DNA from: Bacillota bacterium
GTDB taxonomy: Bacteria > Bacillota > Clostridia > Lachnospirales > Lachnospiraceae
Direction: 5' to 3'
DNA: 41,784 nt
Assembly (NCBI GenBank): GCA_023423335.1
Contig: JAFAFU010000036.1
Span: 1 to 41,784 of the forward strand
The number at the start of each line of letters is the position of its first letter. Position 1 is the stretch's first letter. A program made the translations under genes and the position numbers. This document shows, one piece after another, positions 7,891 through 16,195 of this stretch. The notes under the pieces were generated by a model. It worked only from the letters and a program-made list of their open reading frames with translations, did not search any database and had not been told where the DNA came from.

Positions 7891-8493
7891 CTATAGACAA
7901 TCCTTGCCGTACTCTTCACGGAGTAAGCCAAAGATATAATAATCCGTAATAACATTAATGATTACACCCTTCCGGATAAGTCCTTCCTTTGTAAACCCAA
8001 GCTTCTCGGCAATCCGGACGGAGCCCGGATTATTTGCAAAGCAGCGGATCTGCAGACGATCGAGCTCCAGGTTCCGAAAGGCAAAGTCAACGACGGCCTG
8101 TCCGGCTTCCGTGGCAAAGCCCTGCCCCCAGTATTTCCTGCTGATCCGGTAGCCGATATCGGCCTGCTTTCGCAGCTTAAAATCATAGAGGACGATTTCA
8201 CCGATGACCCGGCCGGTTTCCTTAAGCTCCATCAGCCAGGTCATTTCCCTGCGGGCGTTATATTCCTTCATCGTAGCTTTATAGTGGTAATCTGTTTTAA
8301 TTTTCTTTTTGGGTCTGCGTCGGCCGTTCTGATCACCGGCCTCATCATAGACACCCCAAAAGCGGTATACGCTGTAATCATTGATAAACTCCAGGCTGTC
8401 CCGGCCATCCTCCGCACTTTCAGTAATCTGACGCAGAAGCAGCCGGTCTGTCTTAAATGACGGCAATGCCTGAAAGCTTGTTTCAAAACTCAT
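7891..8493 (-). CDS. GNAT family N-acetyltransferase (RimJ/RimL type)
   Basis: A 200-residue acetyl-CoA-dependent acetyltransferase. The opening TDRLLLRQI is the usual RimJ/RimL-like start, and the acetyl-CoA-binding region is visible as DIGYRISRKYWGQGFATEAG (residues 122-141), followed by RIAEKLGFTKEG. A basic insertion near residues 58-66 (GRRRPKKKIK) is unusual for the family and may be a species-specific loop. The ATG has AAAGGGAGG upstream. The target (ribosomal protein N-terminus, amino sugar or antibiotic) cannot be told from sequence. Confidence 0.86.
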   Translation of the reverse strand: MSFETSFQALPSFKTDRLLLRQITESAEDGRDSLEFINDYSVYRFWGVYDEAGDQNGRRRPKKKIKTDYHYKATMKEYNARREMTWLMELKETGRVIGEIVLYDFKLRKQADIGYRISRKYWGQGFATEAGQAVVDFAFRNLELDRLQIRCFANNPGSVRIAEKLGFTKEGLIRKGVIINVITDYYIFGLLREEYGKDCL

Positions 8494-8573
8494 AATACGA
8501 TGCCTCCCTTTGGTCTGTTAACTTTGAATCCCAATCCGGCTGACTTAAATAATACATATATTATCCTATATAT

Positions 8574-8598
8574 GGAGGAAATAATCAATACTTCCTCC
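8574..8598. terminator. Symmetrical hairpin between mntP and the GNAT gene
   Basis: GGAGGAA (8574-8580) pairs with TTCCTCC (8592-8598) around an 11-base loop. It lies just downstream of the mntP stop on the minus strand. No T-run follows on either strand, so it is at best a weak terminator or an mRNA-end stabiliser. Confidence 0.4.
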
Positions 8599-8601
8599 GG
8601 C

Positions 8602-9171
8602 TCAGATGAATTTCTCGGCAAAAATCCTGAGTCCGATCACGATCAGGAGAATTCCTCCGACCAGCCTGGCCCGAAGACCAAGCAGAGCCCCGAAACGCTT
8701 CCCTATGCAGACGCCCAGAAAACAGCAGAAGAAGGTAATAACTCCGATCAAAAGAGAGGCAGTAATGATATTAACCTTCATTGCGGCAAAGCTGACACCG
8801 ACAGCCAGAGCATCGATACTTGTGGCAATTCCCTGAAGAATAAGGTTCCTGGCAGTATATATATTTCGGACAATGCAGATATCCTCCGGCTGTTTCCTTT
8901 CTCTTGCAGCATCTGTAATCATATTGATTCCGATGGCGGTAAGAAGAAATAATGCCACATAGTGCTGGTAGCGGCAGATAATATCCGCGAAGGTTTTTCC
9001 CAGATAAAAACCAAGTAAAGGCATCAGGCCCTGAAAAAAGCCAAAGGTTACGGCGGTGGCTAAAACATTTTTTTTGTTTGTTCGGTTACTGCAGATTCCA
9101 TTTGTTACTGCTACGGCAAATGCATCTGCAGATAATCCAAGTCCAATCAGCATGCGGGTTATCAGGTCCAT
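8602..9171 (-). CDS. mntP: Manganese efflux pump MntP
   Basis: A 189-residue membrane exporter that lowers cytosolic Mn2+. It shows the internal duplication typical of MntP: an acidic motif GLSADAFAVAVTNG at residues 12-25 and a second copy ATSIDALAVGVSFA near residues 115-128, the aspartates being the likely metal ligands. Six hydrophobic segments fit the family, as does the length. The start ATG follows GGAAGG. A good minus-strand promoter lies at 9236-9264; the predicted leader is only about 58 nt and shows no yybP-ykoY manganese riboswitch, which often precedes such genes. Confidence 0.92.
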   Translation of the reverse strand: MDLITRMLIGLGLSADAFAVAVTNGICSNRTNKKNVLATAVTFGFFQGLMPLLGFYLGKTFADIICRYQHYVALFLLTAIGINMITDAARERKQPEDICIVRNIYTARNLILQGIATSIDALAVGVSFAAMKVNIITASLLIGVITFFCCFLGVCIGKRFGALLGLRARLVGGILLIVIGLRIFAEKFI

Positions 9172-9235
9172 TGCATTATCCCTTCCATTTTAAATTCCAT
9201 ATTGGACCATAAAGCAACGAAATGGCCACCCTGGT

Positions 9236-9264
9236 ATTATAATTTATGCAGGTTTCCTATGCAA
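9236..9264 (-). promoter_or_regulatory. Promoter of mntP
   Basis: On the minus strand TTGCAT (9264-9259), 17 bases, TATAAT (9241-9236). This is a near-consensus sigma-A promoter, about 65 bases upstream of the mntP start. Confidence 0.65.
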
Positions 9265-9295
9265 TCATTACTGGTTTCAAGTATGGGTATTCTTA

Positions 9296-9391
9296 CGAAA
9301 AAGTTTTAGGCGTAAATTAAATTTTAGCATGAAACCGAGGGATAAGCAAGATTTTTATAGCGAAGCTTTTGGCGTAAATGTCTTGCGAAAA
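9296..9391. repeat. Imperfect repeats in the mntP-degV divergent region
   Basis: The segment CGAAAAAGTTTTAGGCGTAAAT (9296-9316 region) recurs as CGAAGCTTTTGGCGTAAAT (9361-9379), and TCTTACGAAAA (9291-9301) recurs as TCTTGCGAAAA (9381-9391). The repeats cover the putative degV -35 box and may be operators; nothing else is identifiable in this 296-base divergent gap besides two promoters. Confidence 0.5.
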
Positions 9392-9411
9392 TTTCCACTT
9401 TAGATTAGAAT
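9383..9411 (+). promoter_or_regulatory. Putative promoter of degV
   Basis: TTGCGA (9383-9388), 17 bases, TAGAAT (9406-9411), ending 57 bases before the degV start. The -35 lies in the second copy of an imperfect repeat. Confidence 0.5.
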
Positions 9412-9467
9412 GTTAGTAAGATATGGTTGAATATTAATTACCATGAACATATAAAAGGAGATTATGA

Positions 9468-10340
9468 ATGGGCAATTATGTAATCGTCAGCGATGCGACA
9501 CTGGATTTACCAATGAACATCGTAAATCAATTTGGTATCAGGGTGATTCCGATGGGAGTGGATATAGACAACGTGGAGTTTTCCCATTATCCGGATGAGA
9601 GGGAGTTATCCATTGAAGAATTTTATGCAAGGATTAAAGCCGGGGCGGTATCCCATACATCCCAGATTACACCCTTAACCTTCACGGAGTATTTTGAAGG
9701 AATATTGAAGGAAGGCCTGGATATATTATACATAGCATTTTCCTCCGGCTTAAGCGGCACCTGCAGTACCGCGCAGCTGGTAATTGACAGTCTGAAGGAG
9801 GAGTATCCCGACAGAAAGATATATTGTGTGGATTCTCTCTGTGCATCCATCGGAGAGGGGCTGTTGGTATATAATGCCGCCTTGAAGAAGGAGGAGGGCT
9901 ATTCGATTGAGGAGCTAAGGACATGGGTAGAGGATAATAAAAGGGCTTCCCGTCATTGGTTTACCGTAAAGGATCTGTATTACTTAAAGAAGGGCGGAAG
10001 AGTCTCTTCCATTGAAGCCTTTGTCGGTACCGCGTTAAAGATTCGCCCGATCCTCAGTACCGATGATCAGGGAAAATTAGTCGTTGTATCTAAGATCAGA
10101 GGTTCCAGGGCTGAGCTGGAATATATAGTTGGGAAGATGGAGACAGAGGGAACGGATTTGTCGGAGCAGACGGTATTTATCGGCCATGGGGATGATATTG
10201 AACAAGCAATGGCACTGGAGAATTATATACGAAGTAAAAATATAGTCAAGGATATTGCGATTACTAAGATTGGCCCGGTCATCGGTACTCATACCGGACC
10301 GGGAATGCTGGCTCTGGTATATATGGGAAAGAAGGCATAG
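9468..10340 (+). CDS. DegV family protein
   Basis: A 290-residue fatty-acid-binding protein of the DegV/FakB type, which presents a fatty acid to the kinase FakA or carries lipids. The opening VIVSDATLDLPMN is the family N-terminus, TSQITPLTFTEYF contains the loop that contacts the fatty-acid carboxylate, and FSSGLSGTCSTAQL is the other conserved binding segment. GTHTGPGMLAL near the C-terminus is also typical. No fakA is adjacent, so its partner is elsewhere. The gene has AAAGGAG upstream and is followed after three bases by a TIM-barrel isomerase gene, so the two are an operon. Confidence 0.92.
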   Translation: MGNYVIVSDATLDLPMNIVNQFGIRVIPMGVDIDNVEFSHYPDERELSIEEFYARIKAGAVSHTSQITPLTFTEYFEGILKEGLDILYIAFSSGLSGTCSTAQLVIDSLKEEYPDRKIYCVDSLCASIGEGLLVYNAALKKEEGYSIEELRTWVEDNKRASRHWFTVKDLYYLKKGGRVSSIEAFVGTALKIRPILSTDDQGKLVVVSKIRGSRAELEYIVGKMETEGTDLSEQTVFIGHGDDIEQAMALENYIRSKNIVKDIAITKIGPVIGTHTGPGMLALVYMGKKA

Positions 10341-10343
10341 ATC

Positions 10344-11180
10344 ATGCGTATCGGCGGTGAAATTAAGTTAAGCTTCGATAATCCGGAGGAATGGCTCCGG
10401 AGAGTAAAAGAATATCGATACAGTACCGTCTATACTCCGGTCGGATGGGATACTCCGGCTGAGGTCAGAAAGGCATATGCGGATTGTGCAAAAGCGAATG
10501 ATATTGTCATCGGGGAAGTCGGTATATGGAGGAACCCGATATCACCGGATCGGGAAGAAGCCGCCAGAAATATGGAATACTGTAAAGAGCGCCTGGCACT
10601 GGCAGAGGAGCTGGGAGCTAATTGCTGTGTAAATATTGCCGGCTCCAGGGGAGAGCTTTGGGATGGACCCTACAAAGAGAATTATGATGAGAATGTGTAT
10701 GCTTTGATCGTGGATACCACCAGAGAGATTATTGACAGTGTTAATCCGGTAAGAACCTTTTATACTCTGGAACCGATGCCGTGGATGGTGCCGGATTCTC
10801 CGGATGCATATCAGAAGCTGATCAGGGATATTGACCGGAAGGGCTTTGCTGTCCATCTGGATTTTATTAATATGATCAATAATCCGGAACGTTTTTTAAA
10901 GAGGGATGCCTTTATTGAGGATTGCTTCAGGAAGCTGGGTCCTTATATTAAGAGTATTCATGCGAAGGATATCCTAATGGAAAAGGCTTATCCCTGTGTC
11001 TTGCATGAACGGATGCCCGGAAGGGGATCGTTAGACTTTAGAAGGGTGGTCAGATTGTGTGAAGGGCTTGGCAGGGACACCCCTGTTTTTGTTGAACATC
11101 TGGACACCCATGAGGAATATATGGAGGCCTCCGGCTTTATCCGGGCAATTGCTGAACAGGAAGGGATTAAAGTTTTATAG
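10344..11180 (+). CDS. Sugar phosphate isomerase/epimerase family protein (TIM barrel)
   Basis: A 278-residue TIM-barrel protein of the xylose-isomerase-like / AP-endonuclease-2 superfamily. Metal-ligand motifs expected for the fold are visible in order: Glu in TLEPMPW near residue 143, Asp/His in VHLDFINM, His/Asp in IHAKD near residue 208, and Glu in FVEHLDTHEE near residue 253. Such proteins epimerise or isomerise sugars and inositols; the exact substrate cannot be assigned. It starts three bases after the degV stop, implying co-translation, though no functional link is obvious. Confidence 0.85.
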   Translation: MRIGGEIKLSFDNPEEWLRRVKEYRYSTVYTPVGWDTPAEVRKAYADCAKANDIVIGEVGIWRNPISPDREEAARNMEYCKERLALAEELGANCCVNIAGSRGELWDGPYKENYDENVYALIVDTTREIIDSVNPVRTFYTLEPMPWMVPDSPDAYQKLIRDIDRKGFAVHLDFINMINNPERFLKRDAFIEDCFRKLGPYIKSIHAKDILMEKAYPCVLHERMPGRGSLDFRRVVRLCEGLGRDTPVFVEHLDTHEEYMEASGFIRAIAEQEGIKVL

Positions 11181-11190
11181 AGTAAGAAGG

Positions 11191-11267
11191 TGTTGCAGGA
11201 TGGAGTGATCTCATCCTCCGGGGGGAAGCTCCGGAGAGAATAGATTATATAACTGCAGCATTTTTTT
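11191..11267 (+). terminator. Branched terminator-like structure after the isomerase gene
   Basis: The closing stem TGTTGCAG (11191-11198) pairs with CTGCAGCA (11253-11260, one G-T pair) and is followed by seven T (11261-11267). Inside it are two small hairpins, GATG/CATC (11199-11215) and CTCCGG/CCGGAG (11216-11236). The T-run makes it a likely terminator, although the multi-arm shape is unusual. Confidence 0.6.
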
Positions 11268-11278
11268 ACAAGCATATA

Positions 11279-11396
11279 GTGTGAAGAAAAAGCATCTTCA
11301 CACGGGAAGAGCTGCAAAGTTCGCCCAAAGGTGCTCACTCCTTGCTCTTCCGGATATTTGAGATGCCGCATAGCGACATCATGTTAGTTAGTGTGA
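11279..11396 (+). other. Structured intergenic stretch before the TrmH-family gene
   Basis: Three hairpins follow in series: GTGTGAAGA/TCTTCACAC (11279-11303, perfect 9 bp), GGAAGAGC/GCTCTTCC (11305-11351, perfect 8 bp around a 31-base loop), and GATGCCGC/GCGACATC (11362-11380, one mismatch). The 8-base word TAGTGTGA occurs at both ends (11277-11284 and 11389-11396). GCATCT in the first hairpin could instead pair with AGATGC in the third. I know no RNA family that matches; it may be a leader, a small RNA or a remnant repeat. Confidence 0.45.
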
Positions 11397-11445
11397 TATT
11401 GGCAGTATGGAGGAATAAAATAGAAAAGAAAGGCAGAGAAATCAA

Positions 11446-12168
11446 ATGGAGCAGCAGATCAAGCCCTATAAGAAGGAGGCGGACTACTCCTATACCCTTG
11501 GTGCATTTCCGACCTATGAGCTGATATCAGCCAGGCCGGAACAGGTCCGTAAGGTATTGGTGCATTCCGGTTATACGGATACCTCGAAGCTGACGCAGCT
11601 TTGCGAAAAACATAAGATCATAGTAGAACAAAATGATAAGCTGATTAACAGGCTGAGTGATAAGGAGAACTGTTATGTGGCCGGGGTGTTCAATAAATAC
11701 GGCTGTGAGCTGAACAAGGATAGACCTCATATCGTATTGGTCAATCCAAGCAATATGGGAAATCTGGGAACCATCCTGCGTACGGCGGCCGGTTTTGGTA
11801 TTTACGATATTGCGGTTATCCTGCCAGGGGCGGACCTGTTCCACCCTAAGACGGTCCGTTCCTCTATGGGGGCATTATTTAAGCTTAATTTCCGCCAGTA
11901 TTATTCCTTCGCGGAATATCGGCAGAATTTTCACCGTCATGAGCTTTTCACCTTTATGCTAAATGGGGAAAGGACTCTTACCCTGGAGGAATGTCCGAAG
12001 GCAGAGCTGTTCTCCCTCATATTCGGTAATGAGGCGACCGGTTTGGATGAATCCTTTTTAAGGGTGGGCACCAGTGTTTTTATCCCGCAAACGCCGGATG
12101 TAGATTCTTTAAACCTAACGATCGCGGTGGGAATCGGAGCATATATTTTTATGGGAAATAAAAAGTAA
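11446..12168 (+). CDS. TrmH family RNA methyltransferase (SpoU class)
   Basis: A 240-residue SAM-dependent 2'-O-ribose methyltransferase of the SPOUT superfamily. The three SpoU motifs are clear: motif 1 NPSNMGNLGTILRTAAGFG (residues 104-122, with the catalytic arginine), motif 2 LIFGNEATGLDE near residue 193, and motif 3 DSLNLTIAVGIGAYI near residue 218. These form the knotted SAM site. The N-terminal ~95 residues may be a substrate-recognition domain. Target (23S rRNA or tRNA) is not determined. The ribosome binding site is weak (AAAGG twelve bases upstream); an in-frame stop lies just before, so the ATG at 11446 is the first available start. Confidence 0.9.
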   Translation: MEQQIKPYKKEADYSYTLGAFPTYELISARPEQVRKVLVHSGYTDTSKLTQLCEKHKIIVEQNDKLINRLSDKENCYVAGVFNKYGCELNKDRPHIVLVNPSNMGNLGTILRTAAGFGIYDIAVILPGADLFHPKTVRSSMGALFKLNFRQYYSFAEYRQNFHRHELFTFMLNGERTLTLEECPKAELFSLIFGNEATGLDESFLRVGTSVFIPQTPDVDSLNLTIAVGIGAYIFMGNKK

Positions 12169-12203
12169 AGCAGGCCGCTTCAAGGCGAGGAATGGAGGTA
12201 TTT

Positions 12204-13472
12204 ATGAAACTGAATTATAAGAGGACTTTCTTTGTCGGATTTGCATTTATGTCAATCTGTGCTTTTTGGGAGTTATATGATGGTATTGTACCAAAAATGT
12301 TGAAGGATACCTTCGGGATGAAGGAGACCGCCACCGGTACGGTTATGGCTCTTGATAATATCCTTGCCCTGTTCCTGCTTCCATTGATCGGAGCCTTTTC
12401 CGACCGGGTAAATACCCGGTTTGGAAAACGGATGCCTTTCATCGTGGCCGGAACAGCATTGGCATCCGTTTTTATTATTCTCATGCCGATTTCTGAGCAG
12501 TGGGGCAGCTTGCCCCTATTCATGACCGCTCTCGGGGTAGTACTGGTAGCCATGGGTCTTTATCGGTCACCGGCGGTTGCCCTGATGCCGGATATTACAC
12601 CAAAGCCTTTAAGGAGTAAAGCCAATGCCGTAATCAATCTGATGGGTACGCTGGGCGGGGCTTATACTCTGCTTGTTATAAAGTTTTTGTATCAGGAAGA
12701 CGGGGATTCGAACCTTATTGTTTTCGCCTCCGTGGTGGCGCTTATGATCTTGGCGGTGGGATTACTGGTGATAACCATCAAGGAAAGAAAGATGTCTCTT
12801 CCGGCAGATCAGGCCGGGTATGAGCCTGCCGAAAAAGCGGCTGATCATAAGGAGAAGATGCCAAAGGAGCTGAGAAGGAGCTTTGTTTTTATCATGTCCT
12901 CCATATTTCTGTGGTTCTTTGCGTATAATGCAGTGAAATCCGCCTACTCCAGATATGCCGACCAGGTATGGGGCATAAAGGGAGGAGGTTTTGCAGGACC
13001 GCTTATGATAGCGGTTGCCGCCGCGTTGGTTAGCTATATTCCCATCGGTTTTATCTCAAGCAGGTTTGGCAGGAAGAAAGTAATTATCGGGGGAATTCTT
13101 CTGATGACGTTATCCTATTTACTGGGATATCAGGTAATTGAGTATTCGTTCTTTGTAAATATCATCTTCGCGTTAACGGGAATTGGCTGGGCTGCGATTA
13201 ATGTTAATTCTTATCCCATGGTAGTGGAGATGTGCAAGGGGGCGGATACGGGCAGATATACCGGATATTACTATACCTTCTCCATGGCCTCCCAGGCGTT
13301 AACTCCAATCGCATCAGGGTTTCTCTTGGAGCATGTATCCTACCGGACCCTGTTCCCCTACGCCTTAATCTTTTCCCTGGCTTCCTTATGCACCATGCTT
13401 TTTGTAAAGCATGGAGATACCAAACCGGAGAAAAAGGAGAATATATTAGAGCATTATGATACCGAAGACTGA
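12204..13472 (+). CDS. MFS transporter, SLC45/sugar-symporter-like
   Basis: A 422-residue polytopic membrane protein with about twelve hydrophobic segments in two halves, separated by a hydrophilic loop near residues 205-225 (PADQAGYEPAEKAADHKEK). The loop between helices 2 and 3, GAFSDRVNTRFGKRMPFIV, is the MFS signature in the form found in SLC45/GPH-like sugar symporters; DITPKPLRSKANAVINLMG is also typical of that branch. An ATG at 12192 overlaps the ribosome binding site; the ATG at 12204, five bases after GGAGG, is the better start. A disaccharide or related sugar is the likely substrate, but no catabolic genes adjoin it. Confidence 0.87.
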   Translation: MKLNYKRTFFVGFAFMSICAFWELYDGIVPKMLKDTFGMKETATGTVMALDNILALFLLPLIGAFSDRVNTRFGKRMPFIVAGTALASVFIILMPISEQWGSLPLFMTALGVVLVAMGLYRSPAVALMPDITPKPLRSKANAVINLMGTLGGAYTLLVIKFLYQEDGDSNLIVFASVVALMILAVGLLVITIKERKMSLPADQAGYEPAEKAADHKEKMPKELRRSFVFIMSSIFLWFFAYNAVKSAYSRYADQVWGIKGGGFAGPLMIAVAAALVSYIPIGFISSRFGRKKVIIGGILLMTLSYLLGYQVIEYSFFVNIIFALTGIGWAAINVNSYPMVVEMCKGADTGRYTGYYYTFSMASQALTPIASGFLLEHVSYRTLFPYALIFSLASLCTMLFVKHGDTKPEKKENILEHYDTED

Positions 13473-13516
13473 GTTTTTTCGTAAGGTCTTCCAATACTAA
13501 AGGAGTTCATATATAT

Positions 13517-14359
13517 ATGCTGATCAGGATACTCATTATTGCCGCAGTGATTATTGTATTGTATTTGCTGGCGATCATGCCAAAGCTGTCCCGCAATCCG
13601 GGCCTTAAGGATCTGGCTGGCTGGCTTTATGCCCACCGGGGACTTCATACGGCAAAATCCGGGGCACCGGAGAATTCGCTCAGGGCTTTTCGGCTTGCGG
13701 CGGAACATAATTACGGAATTGAACTGGATGTGCAGCTGACGAAGGACGGTGTTCCCGTCATACTTCACGATTACAGCCTGAAACGGGCTTGCGGAGTTGA
13801 CCGCAGGGTTTCAGAGATAACTTATGAAGAATTGAAGCAATACCGGCTGTTTAAATCAGAGGAGAAGATACCTACCTTTAAGGAGGCTCTGGAACTGATT
13901 GATGGCAAGGTTCCATTGATTGTGGAGTTGAAAATACCCTGGGGTCCCTCTGCCACCTGTGAGGCAGTATCAGAGCTGTTAAATGATTATCGAGGTATTT
14001 ATTGCGTCGAATCCTTTAATCCTTTTGGTCTGGCCTGGTATCGGAGACATTATCCAGGGGTAGTCAGAGGACAGCTGTCAACGGATTTTATCAAGGAGAA
14101 GATGGAAGGAAGCAGGCTACAGTTCTTTTTACTGAAGCACCTTTTATTTAACTTTTATACAAAGCCTGATTTTATTGCATATCATCATATTTACAGGAAG
14201 GGGCTGTCCATAACCATTTGCCGTAAATTATTTAAGATAAGAACAGTCGCCTGGACCATAAAATCGGAGGAGGAATTTGTCGGGAACAGAACCTATTATG
14301 ACCTGTTTATTTTCGAGAACTTTCTGCCAAAGCTGGAGACGGAGCAGAAAAGTAAATGA
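13517..14359 (+). CDS. Membrane-anchored glycerophosphodiester phosphodiesterase
   Basis: A 280-residue GDPD-family enzyme that splits glycerophosphodiesters into glycerol-3-phosphate and an alcohol. An N-terminal hydrophobic segment (residues 3-21) probably anchors it to the membrane. Catalytic motifs are in the expected order: AHRGLHTAKSGAPENSLRAF (residues 39-58), GIELDVQLTKDGVPVILHD (residues 67-85), then VELKI near residue 141. The TIM-barrel fold and Ca2+/Mg2+-binding Glu-Asp pair are typical. It lies between the MFS transporter and an alpha/beta hydrolase on the same strand with short gaps, suggesting an operon perhaps concerned with lipid or polyol salvage. Confidence 0.9.
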   Translation: MLIRILIIAAVIIVLYLLAIMPKLSRNPGLKDLAGWLYAHRGLHTAKSGAPENSLRAFRLAAEHNYGIELDVQLTKDGVPVILHDYSLKRACGVDRRVSEITYEELKQYRLFKSEEKIPTFKEALELIDGKVPLIVELKIPWGPSATCEAVSELLNDYRGIYCVESFNPFGLAWYRRHYPGVVRGQLSTDFIKEKMEGSRLQFFLLKHLLFNFYTKPDFIAYHHIYRKGLSITICRKLFKIRTVAWTIKSEEEFVGNRTYYDLFIFENFLPKLETEQKSK

Positions 14360-14426
14360 TCAGGTGCTATGATACTGCATAACCGGATGAAACCGGGGAA
14401 GCCTTTTACATAGGTGAAAGGGGTGC

Positions 14427-15344
14427 ATGTATATGGTAAAGTACTTGTTTTTATGGCTTTGCGGAGGCTTGTGGTGGCTGGCTGACATGGTGCTGAAGCC
14501 GAAGTATCTATCCTGTGATAAGATTTATGAGATGGAAGCGAGCCAGGGCAGATTTCATAAGGATTTCTACGAAAAAACCAGGAAAACGAGGTTCTCCGTT
14601 CTGTCGGATTTCGGATATCTGCTTTCCTGTGAATTACTGGAGCCGCAGGAGAGTACTCCGGAGGCATACAAAAAACTGGCGATCCTGTGTCACGGCTTTT
14701 CCCATTCCAAGTATGGAAGCTTAATCTATGCAGAGATATTTCTTAAGCTTGGTTACACGGTTATCATCTATGATCACCGGAACCATGGGTCCAGCGGAAA
14801 GGCCTGTACTTCCATGGGCTTTTATGAGAAATACGATCTGAATAAGATTGTGGACTGGTGCTATAATCGCTTTGGGCAAAACCTGTATCTTGTGACCCAT
14901 GGGGAGTCCATGGGAGCCGCAACCGTAATCCTTCACCTCGGAATTGATGACAGGGTGCGATGTGTTATTGCGGATTGCGCTTATTCGGATTTAAGGCAGC
15001 TTCTCAGGCATCAGTTAAAAACCTATTACCATCTGCCATTATTTCTGGTTCCGGTCGAAAGTCTGATCACATTCCTCCGGGCGGGCTTCTGGTATCGCCA
15101 GGTGTCTCCGATCCGTATCGTAAGCCGGACCGAGAAACCCATCCTGTTCATCCATGGCAAGAGGGACGGTTATGTACCAACCTATATGTCCAAACAGATG
15201 TATGCCTGTAAGAAGGATAAGAAGGCAATCTATCTGGTGGCAGGAGCCGTCCATGCAAGGAGCTGTATGCAAAACCGGAGCGGTTACGCTGAGAGAATAG
15301 AAGCGTTTCTTCACAGATATAATAGCAAGCATTCGTTTTCGTAA
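14427..15344 (+). CDS. Alpha/beta hydrolase
   Basis: A 305-residue serine hydrolase of the serine-aminopeptidase / BAAT-like type. The oxyanion-hole motif is CHGFSHSKYGS near residue 90, a D-H-R-N-H-G-S-S-G motif follows (IYDHRNHGSSGK), the nucleophile elbow is HGESMGAA near residue 156, the acid lies in FIHGKRDGYVP, and the catalytic histidine is in GAVHARS. The N-terminal residues 1-20 are hydrophobic and could be a membrane anchor. Start choice is between ATG 14427 and ATG 14433; spacing from AAAGGGG slightly favours the second. Substrate is unknown. Confidence 0.87.
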   Translation: MYMVKYLFLWLCGGLWWLADMVLKPKYLSCDKIYEMEASQGRFHKDFYEKTRKTRFSVLSDFGYLLSCELLEPQESTPEAYKKLAILCHGFSHSKYGSLIYAEIFLKLGYTVIIYDHRNHGSSGKACTSMGFYEKYDLNKIVDWCYNRFGQNLYLVTHGESMGAATVILHLGIDDRVRCVIADCAYSDLRQLLRHQLKTYYHLPLFLVPVESLITFLRAGFWYRQVSPIRIVSRTEKPILFIHGKRDGYVPTYMSKQMYACKKDKKAIYLVAGAVHARSCMQNRSGYAERIEAFLHRYNSKHSFS

Positions 15345-15380
15345 ATATGGAAATGCGTCCATGCGCATCGCATATATGCA

Positions 15381-15414
15381 TTAGAAAAGCCTCACATGAT
15401 CCCATGTGAGGCTT
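15381..15414 (-). terminator. Terminator of the first PKTG surface-protein gene
   Basis: A perfect 12-bp stem (15387-15398 with 15403-15414, aagcctcacatg/catgtgaggctt) and four-base loop. On the minus strand it is followed by TTTTC. It lies between two convergent genes and may serve the plus-strand hydrolase gene as well. Confidence 0.8.
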
Positions 15415-15439
15415 AACGATGTGACTATGTAAGATCCGA

Positions 15440-16195
15440 TTATCTGTTCTTTTTCTTAAGAACAACAGCGCCGGAACCAAGAACTGCAGCGCCTAATCCA
15501 AAGATTAAACCTAAGGACTCAACACCGGTCTTCGGAGCAGCAGCCTTCTCAGGAGCAGCAGCTTTTTCAGGAGCGGCTTCGGCAGCAGGAGCAGCTTCTT
15601 CAGCAACTTCCGCAGCTGCAGCACCAGTAATAGTATTGTATAGAGCTTCCGCAGCTGCAGCATCCAGATAGCCATTGCCATCCATACCGGCAACGATTTC
15701 GCCATCAGCATTTCTTAAGATGTAAGCTTCAAGAGCAGCAGCGCCTTCGGACTTACCTCTTAACAGGAACGCAAATCTTGCATCTGCTGTGATAGCACCA
15801 AAATCAGCAGAATACACTAAATAGTCTTTGACTTCAATAGCTTTGCTGGCATAAGTTACGTTATCATAACCTGATCCATCCGGTGTGAAATCAAAATCAC
15901 CAACAAAGTTTAAGTGAGCTGTACCTGTGAAATTACCTGTAAGCAGAACATCTACAGATGCGAACTCGGCAGAAAGAGCCTGTAACTCTTTATAAACCTT
16001 GCCATTGCTGCCATCCTGATTGCCGCCGCCGCTTAATAATTCACAGATAACTAAATCCTTAGATGCTTCTCTGGATTCTGCAGCTGCATCATAAGTATAG
16101 ATGGGTGTGGTTGCAGCTAAAGCTGTTCCGACCATCATTGATAAAGCTAATACTGTTGCGGCAAAACCGGTTAATACTTTGTTTCTTAATCTCAT
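15440..16195 (-). CDS. Secreted protein with PKTG-type wall-anchor signal (paralogue A)
   Basis: A 251-residue surface protein. Residues 1-27 are a signal peptide (basic start RLRNK, hydrophobic core, cleavage after ALA). Residues about 28-190 form an unrecognised domain. Residues 190-220 are an Ala/Glu/Pro-rich linker with repeated APEKAA units. The C-terminus has PKTG at 221-224, a hydrophobic segment and a KKKNR tail, which is the layout of a sortase signal, although the motif is (A)PKTG rather than LPXTG. The signal peptide and the last 31 residues are almost identical to those of the next gene (16505-17116), while the middle is not. The start ATG is nine bases from GGAGG. I do not recognise the central domain. 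Confidence 0.78.
   Translation of the reverse strand: MRLRNKVLTGFAATVLALSMMVGTALAATTPIYTYDAAAESREASKDLVICELLSGGGNQDGSNGKVYKELQALSAEFASVDVLLTGNFTGTAHLNFVGDFDFTPDGSGYDNVTYASKAIEVKDYLVYSADFGAITADARFAFLLRGKSEGAAALEAYILRNADGEIVAGMDGNGYLDAAAAEALYNTITGAAAAEVAEEAAPAAEAAPEKAAAPEKAAAPKTGVESLGLIFGLGAAVLGSGAVVLKKKNR

Noticed and set aside
9172..9240. Expected yybP-ykoY manganese riboswitch before mntP
   Set aside because: The predicted leader is about 58 nt and contains none of the conserved bases of that riboswitch.
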